Source: JADJRG01 sp964474905 (GTDB lineage Bacteria; Myxococcota_A; Polyangia; Nannocystales; Nannocystaceae). From it: 64,000 nucleotides of DNA. Under the pieces are notes generated by a model. That model searched no databases and was not told where the DNA came from. It saw nothing but the letters and a program-made list of their open reading frames with translations. The DNA lies in the NCBI GenBank assembly GCA_964474905.1, contig CAYYUP010000010.1, positions 1 to 64,000 of the forward strand, written 5' to 3'. The position numbers were made by a program, and so were the translations under genes. Shown in pieces: positions 44,287 through 53,992 of the stretch (the stretch's first letter is position 1; each line of letters starts with the position of its first letter).

Positions 44287-44922
44287 CGATTCGAGTAGCA
44301 AGGCGCGCAGGGCCGTGGCGCTATCGACAAGAGCGTCGGCGCCGTGAAGATCGGCGAGACTACCGGCACCCCAGGTGACCGCGATCGTATGCACACCAGC
44401 GGCCTGTCCCGCCTTGATGTCGTGAATCGCGTCGCCCACAAAGGCCACCCGCTTAGAGGCCGGCAGACCGAGGCCGGCCAACGCCCGCAGCACCGGATCC
44501 GGATCCGGCTTCGGCCGCGCCACCTCGTCGCCATAAATCTCGACCGCAAAGAGATCGCAGAGATCCAGGGCACGCAGGCCCTTCTCACCGCCAAGGCGCC
44601 GCTTACTGGTGACCAAGGCCTGCGGCACTCCGCGGGCCGAAAGCTCCCGTACGATCGCCTGAACCCCGGCGAAGGGGCGCACCAGTCGATCGTGCTCCCG
44701 CAGGTTGTAGTCGATAAAAGTAGCGACTAGCTCGCGTTGGCAAGCCCCGTAACCCCAACGACAAAACTGTGCCTCGAGCGTCGTGCCCAGCCCCGAGAGC
44801 ACATCTTCATCGCTGCGCGGCGGCAGCTTGTGTGCGGCTAAGGTGTGCCGATAGCTGTCCAGGATCAGCGCTAGCGAATCGAGCAAGGTCCCGTCGAGAT
44901 CCCAGAGCACAGCCGCGAACAT
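44284..44922 (-). CDS. HAD-family hydrolase, phosphoglycolate phosphatase-like
   Basis: A 212-residue HAD phosphatase. Motif I VLWDLDGTLLDS (nucleophile Asp near residue 8), cap domain, motif II ALVTSKRR, motif III/IV ARPKPDPDPVLRAL and VAFVGDAIHDIKAGQAAGV. It resembles PpaX/Gph-type phosphatases. The ATG at 44922 begins right at motif I; the frame extends upstream to 45036 over the end of the kinase gene, but that part is not family-like. Confidence 0.9.
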   Translation of the reverse strand: MFAAVLWDLDGTLLDSLALILDSYRHTLAAHKLPPRSDEDVLSGLGTTLEAQFCRWGYGACQRELVATFIDYNLREHDRLVRPFAGVQAIVRELSARGVPQALVTSKRRLGGEKGLRALDLCDLFAVEIYGDEVARPKPDPDPVLRALAGLGLPASKRVAFVGDAIHDIKAGQAAGVHTIAVTWGAGSLADLHGADALVDSATALRALLLES

Positions 44923-45013
44923 CGCAGGGCCATAGCAGACTTCGCGACACAAGACCTCGCCCGAGATCAAAAAATGCGGGGCACATAATGACAAATACAG
45001 GCAAGAAATGCCC

Positions 45014-46768
45014 TTAGTGTGCCTCAGAGAGCACAATTAGCTTCACTACCAAAATCAGCACAACGGTCACCAGGCCGAGCGCGAGCCAAAGCCAAGGCAG
45101 CCCACCGCCCCTGGCGACCCTCGTTGATCCCGCCTGCGCCCCGCCTTTGGCCCCTGCTCCGCCGCCCATGCCAGGTGCGAGTTGCTCGACGGTCGACTCC
45201 AGGGGCCCCGACAGGGCGCGCTCCGGCGGCTCATCGCCAGGCGAGGGCAAGGGTCTCGCCAGCAGACGATCGATCTCGGAGATGAACTCCTCGGCGCTGG
45301 CGTAACGATCCGCGCGCGCCTTGGCCAGGCCGCGATCGAGGAGTAGCTGCATTCCACAGCCGGCGAGATGCGGGGCCCTCAGGGCTACCGGCGGTGGCGC
45401 GATGGACACGTGCATGACCAAGAGCGCCGCCGGATTGGCGGACTCAAAGGGCAGGCCACCGGCGAGCAGCTGGTAGAGGATCACGGCGATCGAATAGAGA
45501 TCCGCGCGCAGATCGACCTCTTCACCAAGAGCCTGCTCTGGCGCCATGTACGACGGCGTACCAAAGATCGCGCCGCGCTCGGTCAGCATCGTATTTGCAG
45601 TGCTCTCGTCATCAAAGAGCAGCTTCGCAAGACCCAGGTCGAGCACCTTGATACACACACCGTCGGCCGTCGCGGGGTCGAGAACGAAGATGTTGTCGAG
45701 CTTGAGATCGCGGTGGATCACACCGACACCGTGGGCGTGGGCGAGGCCGCAGAGAACCCCGCGCACGAGCCTCAGCGCCCGCACTGGTTCGAAGGGCGTG
45801 CCCGCCTGCACGAGTGCCGCAAGCGGACGGCCACGGAGGTACTCCATGACCAAGTAGGGCATATCGTCAGAGCGACCATGGTCGAGAACGGCGACAAAAT
45901 TTTCGTGAGCGACCCGCTCGATCGCCTCGATTTCGCGATCAAACCGGCGGAGCGAAGTCTCGTCGGTGACCACCCCCGGCAGCAAGGTCTTGAGCGCAAC
46001 CTCGAGGCCGTCGCTCAAGCGAATCGCGAGGTAAACCACACCCATGCCGCCCGCCGCGAGCGAGGACTTTATCCGGTAGCGCTCGCCGACAATCGCCCCC
46101 GCGTGCAGATGCGGCGTATCGGCCTTGCGCTCCCGAGACGTCGCAGAAAAAGAGCCCGAGGACCGGCTCGCCCGCACCGCAAGCAGCTTCGCGAAATCTG
46201 CCCGCGCCTCCGCGACCAGCCCCGGCACCTCCGTGAGCGGGCAACCCAAGGCGGCGGCAACATCACTCTCTGGCGCACCGCGGAGCTCGACGAGAACGAG
46301 CACCAAGCGCAGGTCTGGAGAGAGCTGCTGGAGAAGCGCGTGCACCTCTCGCTTGAGGTGATCTAGGGGGGCCCCTGACTCGGGGGGCCTGGTTTCGTCG
46401 AAGGCTCCGCGCTCGTTGAGCTTGATCGAAACATCGCGGGCGATCCCGAGGAGCCACTGGTAACAGGCGCTGCGATCTTCGAGTTCGGCGAGACGACGCT
46501 CAGCCATTAAAAACACCTGCTCACAGGCCTCCTCTGCGAGGTCTTCGTCGGCGAGCAACCCGAGCAAAAGGCGAAAAAGCGGGATCTGGTGGCGACGGAC
46601 AAACTCGCCGTACGCGGCCGGGTTGCCGCCGAGGTACTCATCGATCAGCTCCGCGTCATCGAGACCAAGTGCCTCGCTTGAGGCAACGTCTCCCCCGCCA
46701 AACGCCTCGGCAAACTCCCGCCGCGGGCGAGCATCGCCCGGCGGCAACCTCGGGTTATCCGGACCCAT
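45014..46768 (-). CDS. ECF sigma-factor-like / Ser-Thr kinase / membrane-anchor fusion protein
   Basis: A 584-residue protein with three parts. Residues about 36-115 resemble ECF sigma region 2 (DDAELIDEYLGGNPAAYGEF, DEDLAEEACEQVFLMAERRL) and about 140-195 resemble region 4 (LLQQLSPDLRLVLVLVELRG, DVAAALGCPLTEVPGLVAEA). Residues about 229-500 are a canonical kinase: LAAGGMGVVYLA, VALK (Lys260), HRDLKLDN (352-359), DLG (377-379), FGTPSYMAPEQAL. A membrane helix lies near the C terminus (about 557-578), so the sigma part and kinase would face the cytoplasm. Same strand as the MscS gene 11 bp upstream. Sigma activity is inference; it could be a protein-binding module. Confidence 0.88.
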   Translation of the reverse strand: MGPDNPRLPPGDARPRREFAEAFGGGDVASSEALGLDDAELIDEYLGGNPAAYGEFVRRHQIPLFRLLLGLLADEDLAEEACEQVFLMAERRLAELEDRSACYQWLLGIARDVSIKLNERGAFDETRPPESGAPLDHLKREVHALLQQLSPDLRLVLVLVELRGAPESDVAAALGCPLTEVPGLVAEARADFAKLLAVRASRSSGSFSATSRERKADTPHLHAGAIVGERYRIKSSLAAGGMGVVYLAIRLSDGLEVALKTLLPGVVTDETSLRRFDREIEAIERVAHENFVAVLDHGRSDDMPYLVMEYLRGRPLAALVQAGTPFEPVRALRLVRGVLCGLAHAHGVGVIHRDLKLDNIFVLDPATADGVCIKVLDLGLAKLLFDDESTANTMLTERGAIFGTPSYMAPEQALGEEVDLRADLYSIAVILYQLLAGGLPFESANPAALLVMHVSIAPPPVALRAPHLAGCGMQLLLDRGLAKARADRYASAEEFISEIDRLLARPLPSPGDEPPERALSGPLESTVEQLAPGMGGGAGAKGGAQAGSTRVARGGGLPWLWLALGLVTVVLILVVKLIVLSEAH

Positions 46769-46779
46769 GACGTGTGTCC

Positions 46780-47715
46780 CTAGCTCTCACCAGCCGCCGC
46801 GCTGCTCCCTCGCCGACGGGCACGACCGGCGCAAGTGAGGCCTGCAAGCACATGATGTGCCGGGATAAAGTGCTCGGCCCCACGGGCATCACGGACCATC
46901 ACGCCGATCGGAGTAAAGCTCTCGATCGTGCCCTCAACCTCACCCAAACGGATACGATCGCCTGGATTGACCATTCGCCGGAGGTAGTAGTTGGCGATGA
47001 TTTCCTCGGAGGGCCTGCGCATCGACCAACAAAACAGGAACGCGAGCGTCAGCAGGATCACCGCGACGATCATCGACAGGTTGTCGGTGATAAAGCGGAT
47101 GTCAATGCCGAGGATATCGACGGCGATCACCAACACGATCACCAAGATGCCGATCTCGGTCACGGTCGCGAGCGAGCCCGCGTAGGGGCTGCGCATCTCC
47201 TTGAGCATCGCTCCGACCGCCCGCCGAGCCTTGCTCGCAACGAAGCCGCCAATGCCCAGGACCAGGAGCACAGAGAGCAGTCGCGGGGCGTAGGCAAGGC
47301 CCGCTCCCAGGGCCTCGCTAACTGCCTCTAGCCCGAGAAGCTCAGCGGCGCTCATGAACGCCATCAAGAGAATCGCGTAATAGACCAGAGCCGCCAACGC
47401 CTTGGACATCGTCATGCCCGGGCTGAGAGCCGCCAGCAGCTTGCCGAGCTGGGTCTTGGCGATGCTCGCATCGATCTTTGTCAGGCCCAGCACCTTGGCG
47501 AGCAACGCCCGCACAACCCGGGCGGCCAGCCACATGACAAGCAGCAGACCAATGGCGCTTAGGACAGCTGGCGCGTGCTCGACAGCAGCGCCCCAAACCG
47601 CCTCTAGCGGCTCTAATGCGACCTTGGAGGCCGGCGTGAGATCGATGCCCTCGGCAGAGCCCGGTTGCCGATCTCGGAGGACCATGTGCAAGCCGTCAAT
47701 CACTCGTATTGTCAT
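46780..47715 (-). CDS. MscS-family small-conductance mechanosensitive channel-like protein
   Basis: A 311-residue membrane protein with four or five membrane segments (VLSAIGLLLVMWLAARVVRAL, IGILVIVLVIAVDIL, MIVAVILLTLAFLF) followed by the MscS beta domain NPGDRIRLGEVEGTIESFTP and HFIPAHHVLAG. The large cytoplasmic cage of E. coli MscS is nearly absent. The ATG at 47715 is used; an ATG at 47739 would add eight residues. The 85-residue gene upstream overlaps the start, and the sigma-kinase fusion follows by 11 bp, so all may be one transcript. Confidence 0.85.
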   Translation of the reverse strand: MTIRVIDGLHMVLRDRQPGSAEGIDLTPASKVALEPLEAVWGAAVEHAPAVLSAIGLLLVMWLAARVVRALLAKVLGLTKIDASIAKTQLGKLLAALSPGMTMSKALAALVYYAILLMAFMSAAELLGLEAVSEALGAGLAYAPRLLSVLLVLGIGGFVASKARRAVGAMLKEMRSPYAGSLATVTEIGILVIVLVIAVDILGIDIRFITDNLSMIVAVILLTLAFLFCWSMRRPSEEIIANYYLRRMVNPGDRIRLGEVEGTIESFTPIGVMVRDARGAEHFIPAHHVLAGLTCAGRARRRGSSAAAGES

Positions 47716-47953
47716 CGTCTCTGCCCCCGTCGTCGCCATCTTCGGCCTCGCACTCTCGCTCTGCGACCAACCAATGCACAGGGGCGAAAAAAAGCAGGCG
47801 GGCGAACTCCGTCGCTGTTGTCACAACCGCCACGCGATTCATCACCCTCTCCTGCACAATACCCCGCGGCTGCTGCCCCAGCGCGACGCTCAGCAGAGCC
47901 TTGATGTCGAGCGTCGCTGGCGATGCCCCGCGATCATCATCACCCTTCACCAC
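47696..47953 (-). CDS. Small hypothetical protein upstream of MscS gene
   Basis: An 85-residue protein from a GTG at 47953, without signal or membrane helix. The middle looks structured (LDIKALLSVALGQQPRGIVQ, VAVVTTATEFARLLFFAPVH) and the tail is acidic (ERECEAEDGDDGGRDDDNTS). Its 3' end overlaps the MscS start by 20 bp, which suggests coupled translation. No family recognised. Confidence 0.5.
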   Translation of the reverse strand: MVKGDDDRGASPATLDIKALLSVALGQQPRGIVQERVMNRVAVVTTATEFARLLFFAPVHWLVAERECEAEDGDDGGRDDDNTSD

Positions 47954-48038
47954 GACTCGACATTAGCGCGTCACCCAAACAGACGCAGCCCTGATCACCG
48001 CGAGCTCGCGATCATCGAGTCGAGCAACCAAGAGCAGA

Positions 48039-48479
48039 TCAGCGCGACCCGGAGTCTTCGCCCGAGGCCTGATCGATCGCAGGTCTAGGATCTATTTTGG
48101 GCGCGTTTAAGGACCAAAAGCGAGCCTCAAAATTGTGCACAGCAAAACCGATCGTGCCGCTCGCAACCAGGCCACTGAGGGCTACATCGACAACCCGATC
48201 GCTCGCCAAGAGTTCGCGATCGATCCTCTTTGAGAGCAGCCGCGCAAAGGCCAAAACAGTGTCACGAAACCCAGGACCGAGATCGACACCGAGCGCATCG
48301 ACGACGATGCCGCGCAGCGCCTCGCCGACCTCTGCACGGTTTAACGCCAGCCCCTCGCTGTCGCCAAGCACCCGCAGGATGAGCCCCTTCGCCTTGGCGA
48401 CGATCGCCTCCGACATGTCTGAAGAGGCAAGCTCACCCGAGGGCGAGGCTGCAGGTATCGAATCGATCGGAAGAGGCAT
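48039..48479 (-). CDS. Hypothetical protein, 146 residues
   Basis: A soluble protein with helical pattern (MSEAIVAKAKGLILRVLGDS, GFRDTVLAFARLLSKRIDRE, VVDVALSGLVASGTIGFAVH). No recognisable domain. An internal ATG at 48416 could be the true start. It lies 85 bp upstream of the small gene at 47953 on the same strand, so it may head the MscS/sigma-kinase transcript. Confidence 0.55.
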   Translation of the reverse strand: MPLPIDSIPAASPSGELASSDMSEAIVAKAKGLILRVLGDSEGLALNRAEVGEALRGIVVDALGVDLGPGFRDTVLAFARLLSKRIDRELLASDRVVDVALSGLVASGTIGFAVHNFEARFWSLNAPKIDPRPAIDQASGEDSGSR

Positions 48480-48526
48480 CAGCGGCGGAGGCCAAGCATG
48501 CAGTCATCAACGACCAGGTCAAGGGG

Positions 48527-48558
48527 TGCACAAATGCACAAATGCACAAATGCACACA
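48527..48558. repeat. 8-bp tandem repeat (TGCACAAA)x3 plus TGCACACA
   Basis: Three exact octamers and one variant in the divergent spacer before the metalloprotease gene. Confidence 0.9.
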
Positions 48559-48662
48559 TCTGTTGACCGGGCCATTCAAGCCTATTCGCGCATTGGGCCG
48601 TAGACCCACCTTGGACCCAGAGCTACCATGCCTACTCTTCTGCCCTGAGGATCCTCGCAAAC

Positions 48663-51600
48663 GTGAAGAAGCTATCGTCGACCCGTACGTCCACCCTCCC
48701 CACTCATCGCCCCAGGGTCAGCATCGGCGTCGTCGCCATGCTCGCTGGGATCACAGGCTTCGCCGGGCTCACCGACTTCACGGAGGCCGCACTCGCCACG
48801 ATCGCGCACAGCTCCACCGCATCCGCTGGCGAAACTGACAGGGTCTTTTTCTACGATGCTTCCCTCGCTGAGTCGCGGATCCCCCGACCCGATCTTCCGG
48901 TGATTCCGGGCGCCGTCGTATCGCGGGAGGCGACCCGTGGCGCACCCGCGCTCCTCGTCAGTGCCCCCACCAAACCCGCCCCCGCGGGCTCATCGCCTCT
49001 GGAGGCCGCCCGTCACCACCTGCAAAAACTCCGCGATGCCTACGGGATCTCGCAGGCCGTGATCGACGGAGCGCGACCTCTCTTCACCCACGACACCGGC
49101 CGCGGCGGCCTGATCGTAGTGCTCCGGCAAACCATCGCCGGCGTCGATATCTTTCACGGCGACGTCAAGGTGCTGCTCGATCGAGAACTCCGCCTCGTCG
49201 CGGTCTCCGGCAGCCCTCACCCAGAAGCCCGTCCCGACCGCGCACAGAGCTTTGGGCTCAGCCCCACAGCGGCGATCAGCAGCGCCATCAACGATCTCTA
49301 CGGGCCTATCCTGAGCGCCGAGCAGCTCGCCCCTGCAAGCCGAAAAGTCGCCGATGAAAGCACAGGTGCCCGCTTCTTTGAACTCGCATCGGATGCCGGT
49401 CCACACACCCTCAACATGCGTGTGCCGGCCCTGGCCAAGCCGGTGTACTTCCCGCTGGCGGGCGGACTTGTGCCCGCATTTTTTGTCGAGACCCAGGTCT
49501 ATACCAACAGCGATCTCGACGGCACTGCGCATGTGATCGCCGCCGACGACGGCCGCGTGCTCTACCGCCGGAGCCTCAAGGCACACGATGCCTACGACTA
49601 CCGGGTCTGGGCTGACGCCGAAGGTGATCACCGCCCCGCCGACGGACCGTTGATCGACTTCACTCCGCATCCCACCGGCACGCCTGGCGATGGCCCGATC
49701 GACGAGACCAAGCCCAACCTGATCTCGATCGAAGGCTTTAATACAAACCCCGACGGCATCGGCGATCCCTGGCTGCCGCCGGGCTCCACCGAGAGCCTGG
49801 GCAACAACGTCGACGCCTACGTCGACCACCTCGGACCGAGTGGCTTCAACCCCGAGGACGGCGAGTTTAGAGCGGCGACCAGCAGCCCCTCGACCTTCGA
49901 CTACAGCTACGATCTGACTTCCGAGCCGCTCGCCTCACCCGAGCAATCGATGGCGGCGACCATCCAGCTCTTCTACGATGTCAACTGGCTGCACGACTAC
50001 TGGTACGACTCCGGCTTTAACGAGGCCGCCGGCAACGCTCAGGATGACAACTACGGCCGCGGCGGCGCCGGTGGTGACCGCCTCCAGGCCCAGGCCCAAG
50101 ACGGAGCGCTCACCGGCTCGCGCAACAACGCAAACATGACAACACCCGGCGATGGTGTCTCGCCGATCATGCAGATGTACCTGTGGAGCCCGCGCAACAA
50201 CACCGCGACGCTGATGCTGTCGCCTGGCGATCAGGAGTACGTGGTCAGCAAGGGGCAATTTTCGCCGACCACGTACGATCTCTCGGGGCCGATGGTGCTG
50301 ATCGACGACGGCCAGGGCATGAGCTCTACCGATGGTTGCGAGCCGCCGCAAAATGACGTCGCCGGCAAGATCGTCGTCATCGACCGCGGCGATTGCACCT
50401 TCGAGACCAAGGCCAACGGCGCCGAGATGATGGGCGCCATCGCCGTGGTCATCCTCGACAACGTCGACGGCAACCAACCTCCCGGACTCGGTAATGACAC
50501 CGAGATGGACGATCCGACGATCCCCGTGCAAGCGGTGACCAAGACCGACGGCGCCATGATCAAAGAGGCGCTCACCCAGGGCGACGTGATCGCGACGCTC
50601 ACCGGCGAGGCCGGTGCCGAGCGCGACGGCACCATCGACAACCAGATCGTCGCCCATGAGTGGGGTCATTATTTTCACCATCGCCTCGTCGACTGCGGCA
50701 GCGCTCAGTGCAGCGCCATGAGCGAGGGCTGGGGCGACTTCATCGCCCTCCACCAGGCGCTGCGCGAGGGCGAAGACATCGACGGAACCTTCGCGAGTCA
50801 GACCTACGCGGGTTTCGATCCAACCGGTTACTTCGGAATCCGCCGGGTCCCCTACTCCGCCAATATGGAGAAGAATCCGCTGACGTTTGGCCATATCAGT
50901 GCCACCGCAACACTGCCGGTGATCGACGCGATCAACATCGGCGGTGCAAACAACGAGGTGCACAACGCCGGCGAAGTCTGGGCAACGATGATGTGGGAGG
51001 TCTACACCTCCCTGCACAGGGCTCACGCTGACGACATGAGCTTTGACGAGGTCAGGCGCCTGCTCAGTGACTACGTGGTCGCCGGCATGATCCTGACACC
51101 GCCAGTGCCGACCATCACCGAACAACGCGACGCGATCCTTCTCGCGATCTCTCAGTTCGATGAGGATGACTTCACCACCGTCGCAGAGGCCTTTGCCCGC
51201 CGCGGTGCTGGCACCTGCGCGATCAGTCCCGCCCGTGACTCGGTCGACTTCATCGGTGTCGTCGAGTCCTTCGAACTCCGGGCCAATGCGACGATCTCCA
51301 ACTTCGCTGTCAACGAGAACGAGTCCTGTGACGATGATGGAGTGATCGACGGTGGCGAAACCGGCACCATCGCGATCCAGATCTACAACAACGGTGTGCA
51401 GGACCTCGGCGTCGGCGCGACTCTCGAGGTCATCTCGGCAAGCACGGCACTTCTGTTCCCTGACGGCTCCTCGCAATCTCTACCGGCGATCCCCCGGCTG
51501 CAAAAGATCAATGCCTTCTTCAAAATCGCAGTCGGCGAGGGCCAAGGCGACGTCGAGCACATCAACCTCACGGTCCGGTTGACGACCCCCGGCGGCTGCG

Positions 51601-52439
51601 AAGAGCATCGCGAAATCAAGCTGCCGCTGGTGATCCACGGCGACATCAACCCAGAGAGCTCGACCCTTGATGACGTCGAGGTCCCTGACTCGCCCTGGCT
51701 CATCGAAGGTATGGCTGGCGACATCGCCTGGCAGCGAGAGGCGGCCGATAGCGGGGACTATGTTTGGCACGGCCGCGACCTGGGCAGCATCAGCGACACG
51801 TCGCTGATTTCACCGCCCCTCGAAGTCGCCGATGGCGAGCCGCTGGTGATCGCCTTTGAGCACGCCTTCAAGTTTGAGTACGCGGACAACATCGCCTGGG
51901 ACGGCGGCGTGCTCGAGATCTCCGACGACCAGGGCGAGTCCTGGACCGACGTCGCGGCCTATGTCGACCCCGGCTACAACGGTACGATCAACGCGGCTCC
52001 AAACCCGATCAACAGTCGCCTCGCCTTCGTCGACGAGAGCCCCAACTATCCCAAGTTACAGGCGATGAGCCTCGACTTTGGCGACGCCTTTGCGGGCAAG
52101 ACCGTGCTCTTCCGTTTCCGAATCGGCACCGATACGGCGATGGGCGCCCCCGGCTGGAGCATCGACAACATCGACATCGGCGGCATCACCAACACGCCCT
52201 TCCCGACCTGGACCGCCGACAACTGCGGTATGGGGCCGACCACCGCAGGCGAGACCGAAACCGAAACAGGCACCGGCACCGACAGCGACGGCTCGGCGAC
52301 CTCAGGAGGCGAAGATGGCATCGATGATGGGGGCTGCGGTTGCAGTGCGGGGGCATCCGAGCCCGCAGGCAAAGCCGCGAGCCTCGCGCTCTGGCTCGGT
52401 CTCGCTGGCCTTCTGCGCCGTCGTCGTCGCCGCACTTAA
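48663..52439 (+). CDS. Secreted M36-type metalloprotease with PA domain and MYXO-CTERM tail
   Basis: A 1258-residue exported protease. Signal segment at about 20-45, an FTP-type propeptide (YGISQAVIDGARPLF, IAGVDIFHGDVKVLLDRELR), then a fungalysin-like catalytic region with HEWGH (665-669) and Glu688 in MSEGWGDFIALH as zinc ligands. A PA-type insert (GKIVVIDRGDCTFETKANGA) lies between about 555 and 640. The C-terminal half has CARDB-like and jelly-roll-like beta domains. The last 36 residues are a MYXO-CTERM signal: GGCGCSAGA, hydrophobic helix, then RRRRRR, which directs surface sorting in myxobacteria. Start is a GTG at 48663 with GAGGA about 11 bases upstream. Confidence 0.93.
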   Translation: MKKLSSTRTSTLPTHRPRVSIGVVAMLAGITGFAGLTDFTEAALATIAHSSTASAGETDRVFFYDASLAESRIPRPDLPVIPGAVVSREATRGAPALLVSAPTKPAPAGSSPLEAARHHLQKLRDAYGISQAVIDGARPLFTHDTGRGGLIVVLRQTIAGVDIFHGDVKVLLDRELRLVAVSGSPHPEARPDRAQSFGLSPTAAISSAINDLYGPILSAEQLAPASRKVADESTGARFFELASDAGPHTLNMRVPALAKPVYFPLAGGLVPAFFVETQVYTNSDLDGTAHVIAADDGRVLYRRSLKAHDAYDYRVWADAEGDHRPADGPLIDFTPHPTGTPGDGPIDETKPNLISIEGFNTNPDGIGDPWLPPGSTESLGNNVDAYVDHLGPSGFNPEDGEFRAATSSPSTFDYSYDLTSEPLASPEQSMAATIQLFYDVNWLHDYWYDSGFNEAAGNAQDDNYGRGGAGGDRLQAQAQDGALTGSRNNANMTTPGDGVSPIMQMYLWSPRNNTATLMLSPGDQEYVVSKGQFSPTTYDLSGPMVLIDDGQGMSSTDGCEPPQNDVAGKIVVIDRGDCTFETKANGAEMMGAIAVVILDNVDGNQPPGLGNDTEMDDPTIPVQAVTKTDGAMIKEALTQGDVIATLTGEAGAERDGTIDNQIVAHEWGHYFHHRLVDCGSAQCSAMSEGWGDFIALHQALREGEDIDGTFASQTYAGFDPTGYFGIRRVPYSANMEKNPLTFGHISATATLPVIDAINIGGANNEVHNAGEVWATMMWEVYTSLHRAHADDMSFDEVRRLLSDYVVAGMILTPPVPTITEQRDAILLAISQFDEDDFTTVAEAFARRGAGTCAISPARDSVDFIGVVESFELRANATISNFAVNENESCDDDGVIDGGETGTIAIQIYNNGVQDLGVGATLEVISASTALLFPDGSSQSLPAIPRLQKINAFFKIAVGEGQGDVEHINLTVRLTTPGGCEEHREIKLPLVIHGDINPESSTLDDVEVPDSPWLIEGMAGDIAWQREAADSGDYVWHGRDLGSISDTSLISPPLEVADGEPLVIAFEHAFKFEYADNIAWDGGVLEISDDQGESWTDVAAYVDPGYNGTINAAPNPINSRLAFVDESPNYPKLQAMSLDFGDAFAGKTVLFRFRIGTDTAMGAPGWSIDNIDIGGITNTPFPTWTADNCGMGPTTAGETETETGTGTDSDGSATSGGEDGIDDGGCGCSAGASEPAGKAASLALWLGLAGLLRRRRRRT

Positions 52440-52459
52440 GGTGAACGAGCAAACGGCAA

Positions 52460-52493
52460 AGACACCGACTGTCCTATAAGACAGTCGGTGTCT
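52460..52493. terminator. Perfect 14-bp hairpin between convergent genes
   Basis: AGACACCGACTGTC (52460-52473), CTATAA loop, exact complement (52480-52493). It lies 20 bases after the protease stop and 75 before the end of the convergent lipoprotein gene, so it may serve both. No T-tract. Confidence 0.6.
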
Positions 52494-52568
52494 GCACGAA
52501 CCGTGAGCGAGTTATCGCCACATTCTAAGCAGCCTGGGCTCGAGCTGCGAGTGCGGCTGCGGACAGGC

Positions 52569-53762
52569 TCAGATGGGGGTCAAGCGCACTGCGATGACGC
52601 TATCGCTGGCGTTCTCCATCGAGCTGTCGACGACAACCTCGATCGTGCCCGAGAGCGCCTTGGTCCCCCAGATATCCTCGACAAAGTCCTTCTCGTCGTT
52701 TTGCTTGATGCGCTTGCCCTCGCCATCGACAACGATGAGCGCGCCCTTGGGATTGCGGTTAACCGTGTGTCGCGACCGAACCCCGATCTGGTAGGTCGCC
52801 GCCTCGAGATTTTTGAAGGTGAAGATCGCCTTGCCTGTACGGCTCTTGTCGGGTTTGTAGAGACCCTCGCAATCCTTTTCGACATGCTCTTCACTCGCCG
52901 CCGTGAAGGCGTATCCGCCGTTGAAACTGCAATAATCCACCCAGTTGTGGCGTTTTGTATAGGTCGCCTGGTGGTAGTTGAGGATCACCTCTTCGCCCAT
53001 CGACTCCGGCGGCGGCGGGCACTCGTCGACCTTCGCCATCACGTCGATCGCGAGATCACCGATGCGATAAAATGTGCCGCCCTCAAAGGTACCCGCGGTG
53101 AAGACCACGTTGTTTGTGCCGGCGACGGTCTGGCCAAAGATCTCGATCTCGATCTTGTGCTCTTGGTTGTCCCAACCCGCATTCGCCGGCAGGGCGATCG
53201 GCGGGCCGCCGTTGACCAGCACATCGCCCTCCTCCCCGGGATGATCGATGTCGTAGCCGCGAAAGCGCAGCGTTGCCTCGCTCAGCAGCTCCGGTGCGGG
53301 CAGACCAGGCACGGAAAATTTTAGGGTCTGGTTGGACCCCTTGTTGACCTTGAGCTCGATCATGCCCGAGCCGTAAGAGAGCGACTTGTACGAGCAGGCG
53401 ATCGTATCCGGCATCACGTCGCCGCTCGTGCTCGAGCCCGAAGTACCGGTGGTGGCCGCCGTCGTTCCGCTGCTGCTGGTCCCGCTCGTCCCGCTGCTGC
53501 TGCTGGTCCCGCTCGTTCCGGTGGTCGAGTCATCGCCGCCGCTGCTGCTCGAGCTGCCTTCGGATGCCGACGCATCGTCGCTGTCCGAACCCGACGAAGA
53601 ATCGCCGCTGCTCGAACTAGAGGCGCTCGCCGAGGCGGTGGTCGGCAGGGATGCACCGAAAGAGTCCGAGTTCTCGGACTCCTCACCACAGGAGACGAGC
53701 CCCGACACAACGGCCAGGGAGAGGAGCGAAGCGCAGACACATCGAGCAGAGAAGGTGCACAT
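52569..53762 (-). CDS. Lipoprotein with long Ser/Thr/Gly linker and beta domains
   Basis: A 397-residue lipoprotein: signal ending GLVSC (Cys25), then about 90 residues of Ser/Thr/Gly/Asp linker. The mature body looks like two beta-sandwich-type domains (MIELKVNKGSNQTLKFSVPG to about residue 245, then EEVILNYHQATYTKRHNWVD to the end). A block IFTFKNLEAATYQIGVRSRH resembles carbohydrate-binding jelly-roll modules. No catalytic motif. Possible role in surface or polysaccharide binding is inference. Confidence 0.75.
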   Translation of the reverse strand: MCTFSARCVCASLLSLAVVSGLVSCGEESENSDSFGASLPTTASASASSSSSGDSSSGSDSDDASASEGSSSSSGGDDSTTGTSGTSSSSGTSGTSSSGTTAATTGTSGSSTSGDVMPDTIACSYKSLSYGSGMIELKVNKGSNQTLKFSVPGLPAPELLSEATLRFRGYDIDHPGEEGDVLVNGGPPIALPANAGWDNQEHKIEIEIFGQTVAGTNNVVFTAGTFEGGTFYRIGDLAIDVMAKVDECPPPPESMGEEVILNYHQATYTKRHNWVDYCSFNGGYAFTAASEEHVEKDCEGLYKPDKSRTGKAIFTFKNLEAATYQIGVRSRHTVNRNPKGALIVVDGEGKRIKQNDEKDFVEDIWGTKALSGTIEVVVDSSMENASDSVIAVRLTPI

Positions 53763-53992
53763 GCACAGGAACGTAGTTCATTATCGCTCTGCTCGTCCAG
53801 CGATCGATGCACGGAGGTGAGTGCGAGTTCAGATGGCAGACAGATGTCCGAGCACCCTGCGACCGGCACCGAAACCGCCAATTGACCGCCAATTGACCAA
53901 TAAACGCTGTTACACCGTAAATCGAAGGCAAAGTAGCCTCGCCATCGCACCTGCTGACAGCTTCTTCGAGTACGCTCTCGCGAACCCTGCTG

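Noticed and set aside
45368..46366. Plus-strand open frame of 332 codons opposite the sigma-kinase fusion
   Set aside because: The sense strand carries intact kinase motifs; the antisense product has no recognisable pattern.
49935..51476. Minus-strand open frame of 513 codons opposite the metalloprotease
   Set aside because: Antisense of the conserved catalytic region; composition is an Asp/Val/Gly-rich mirror of the sense codons.
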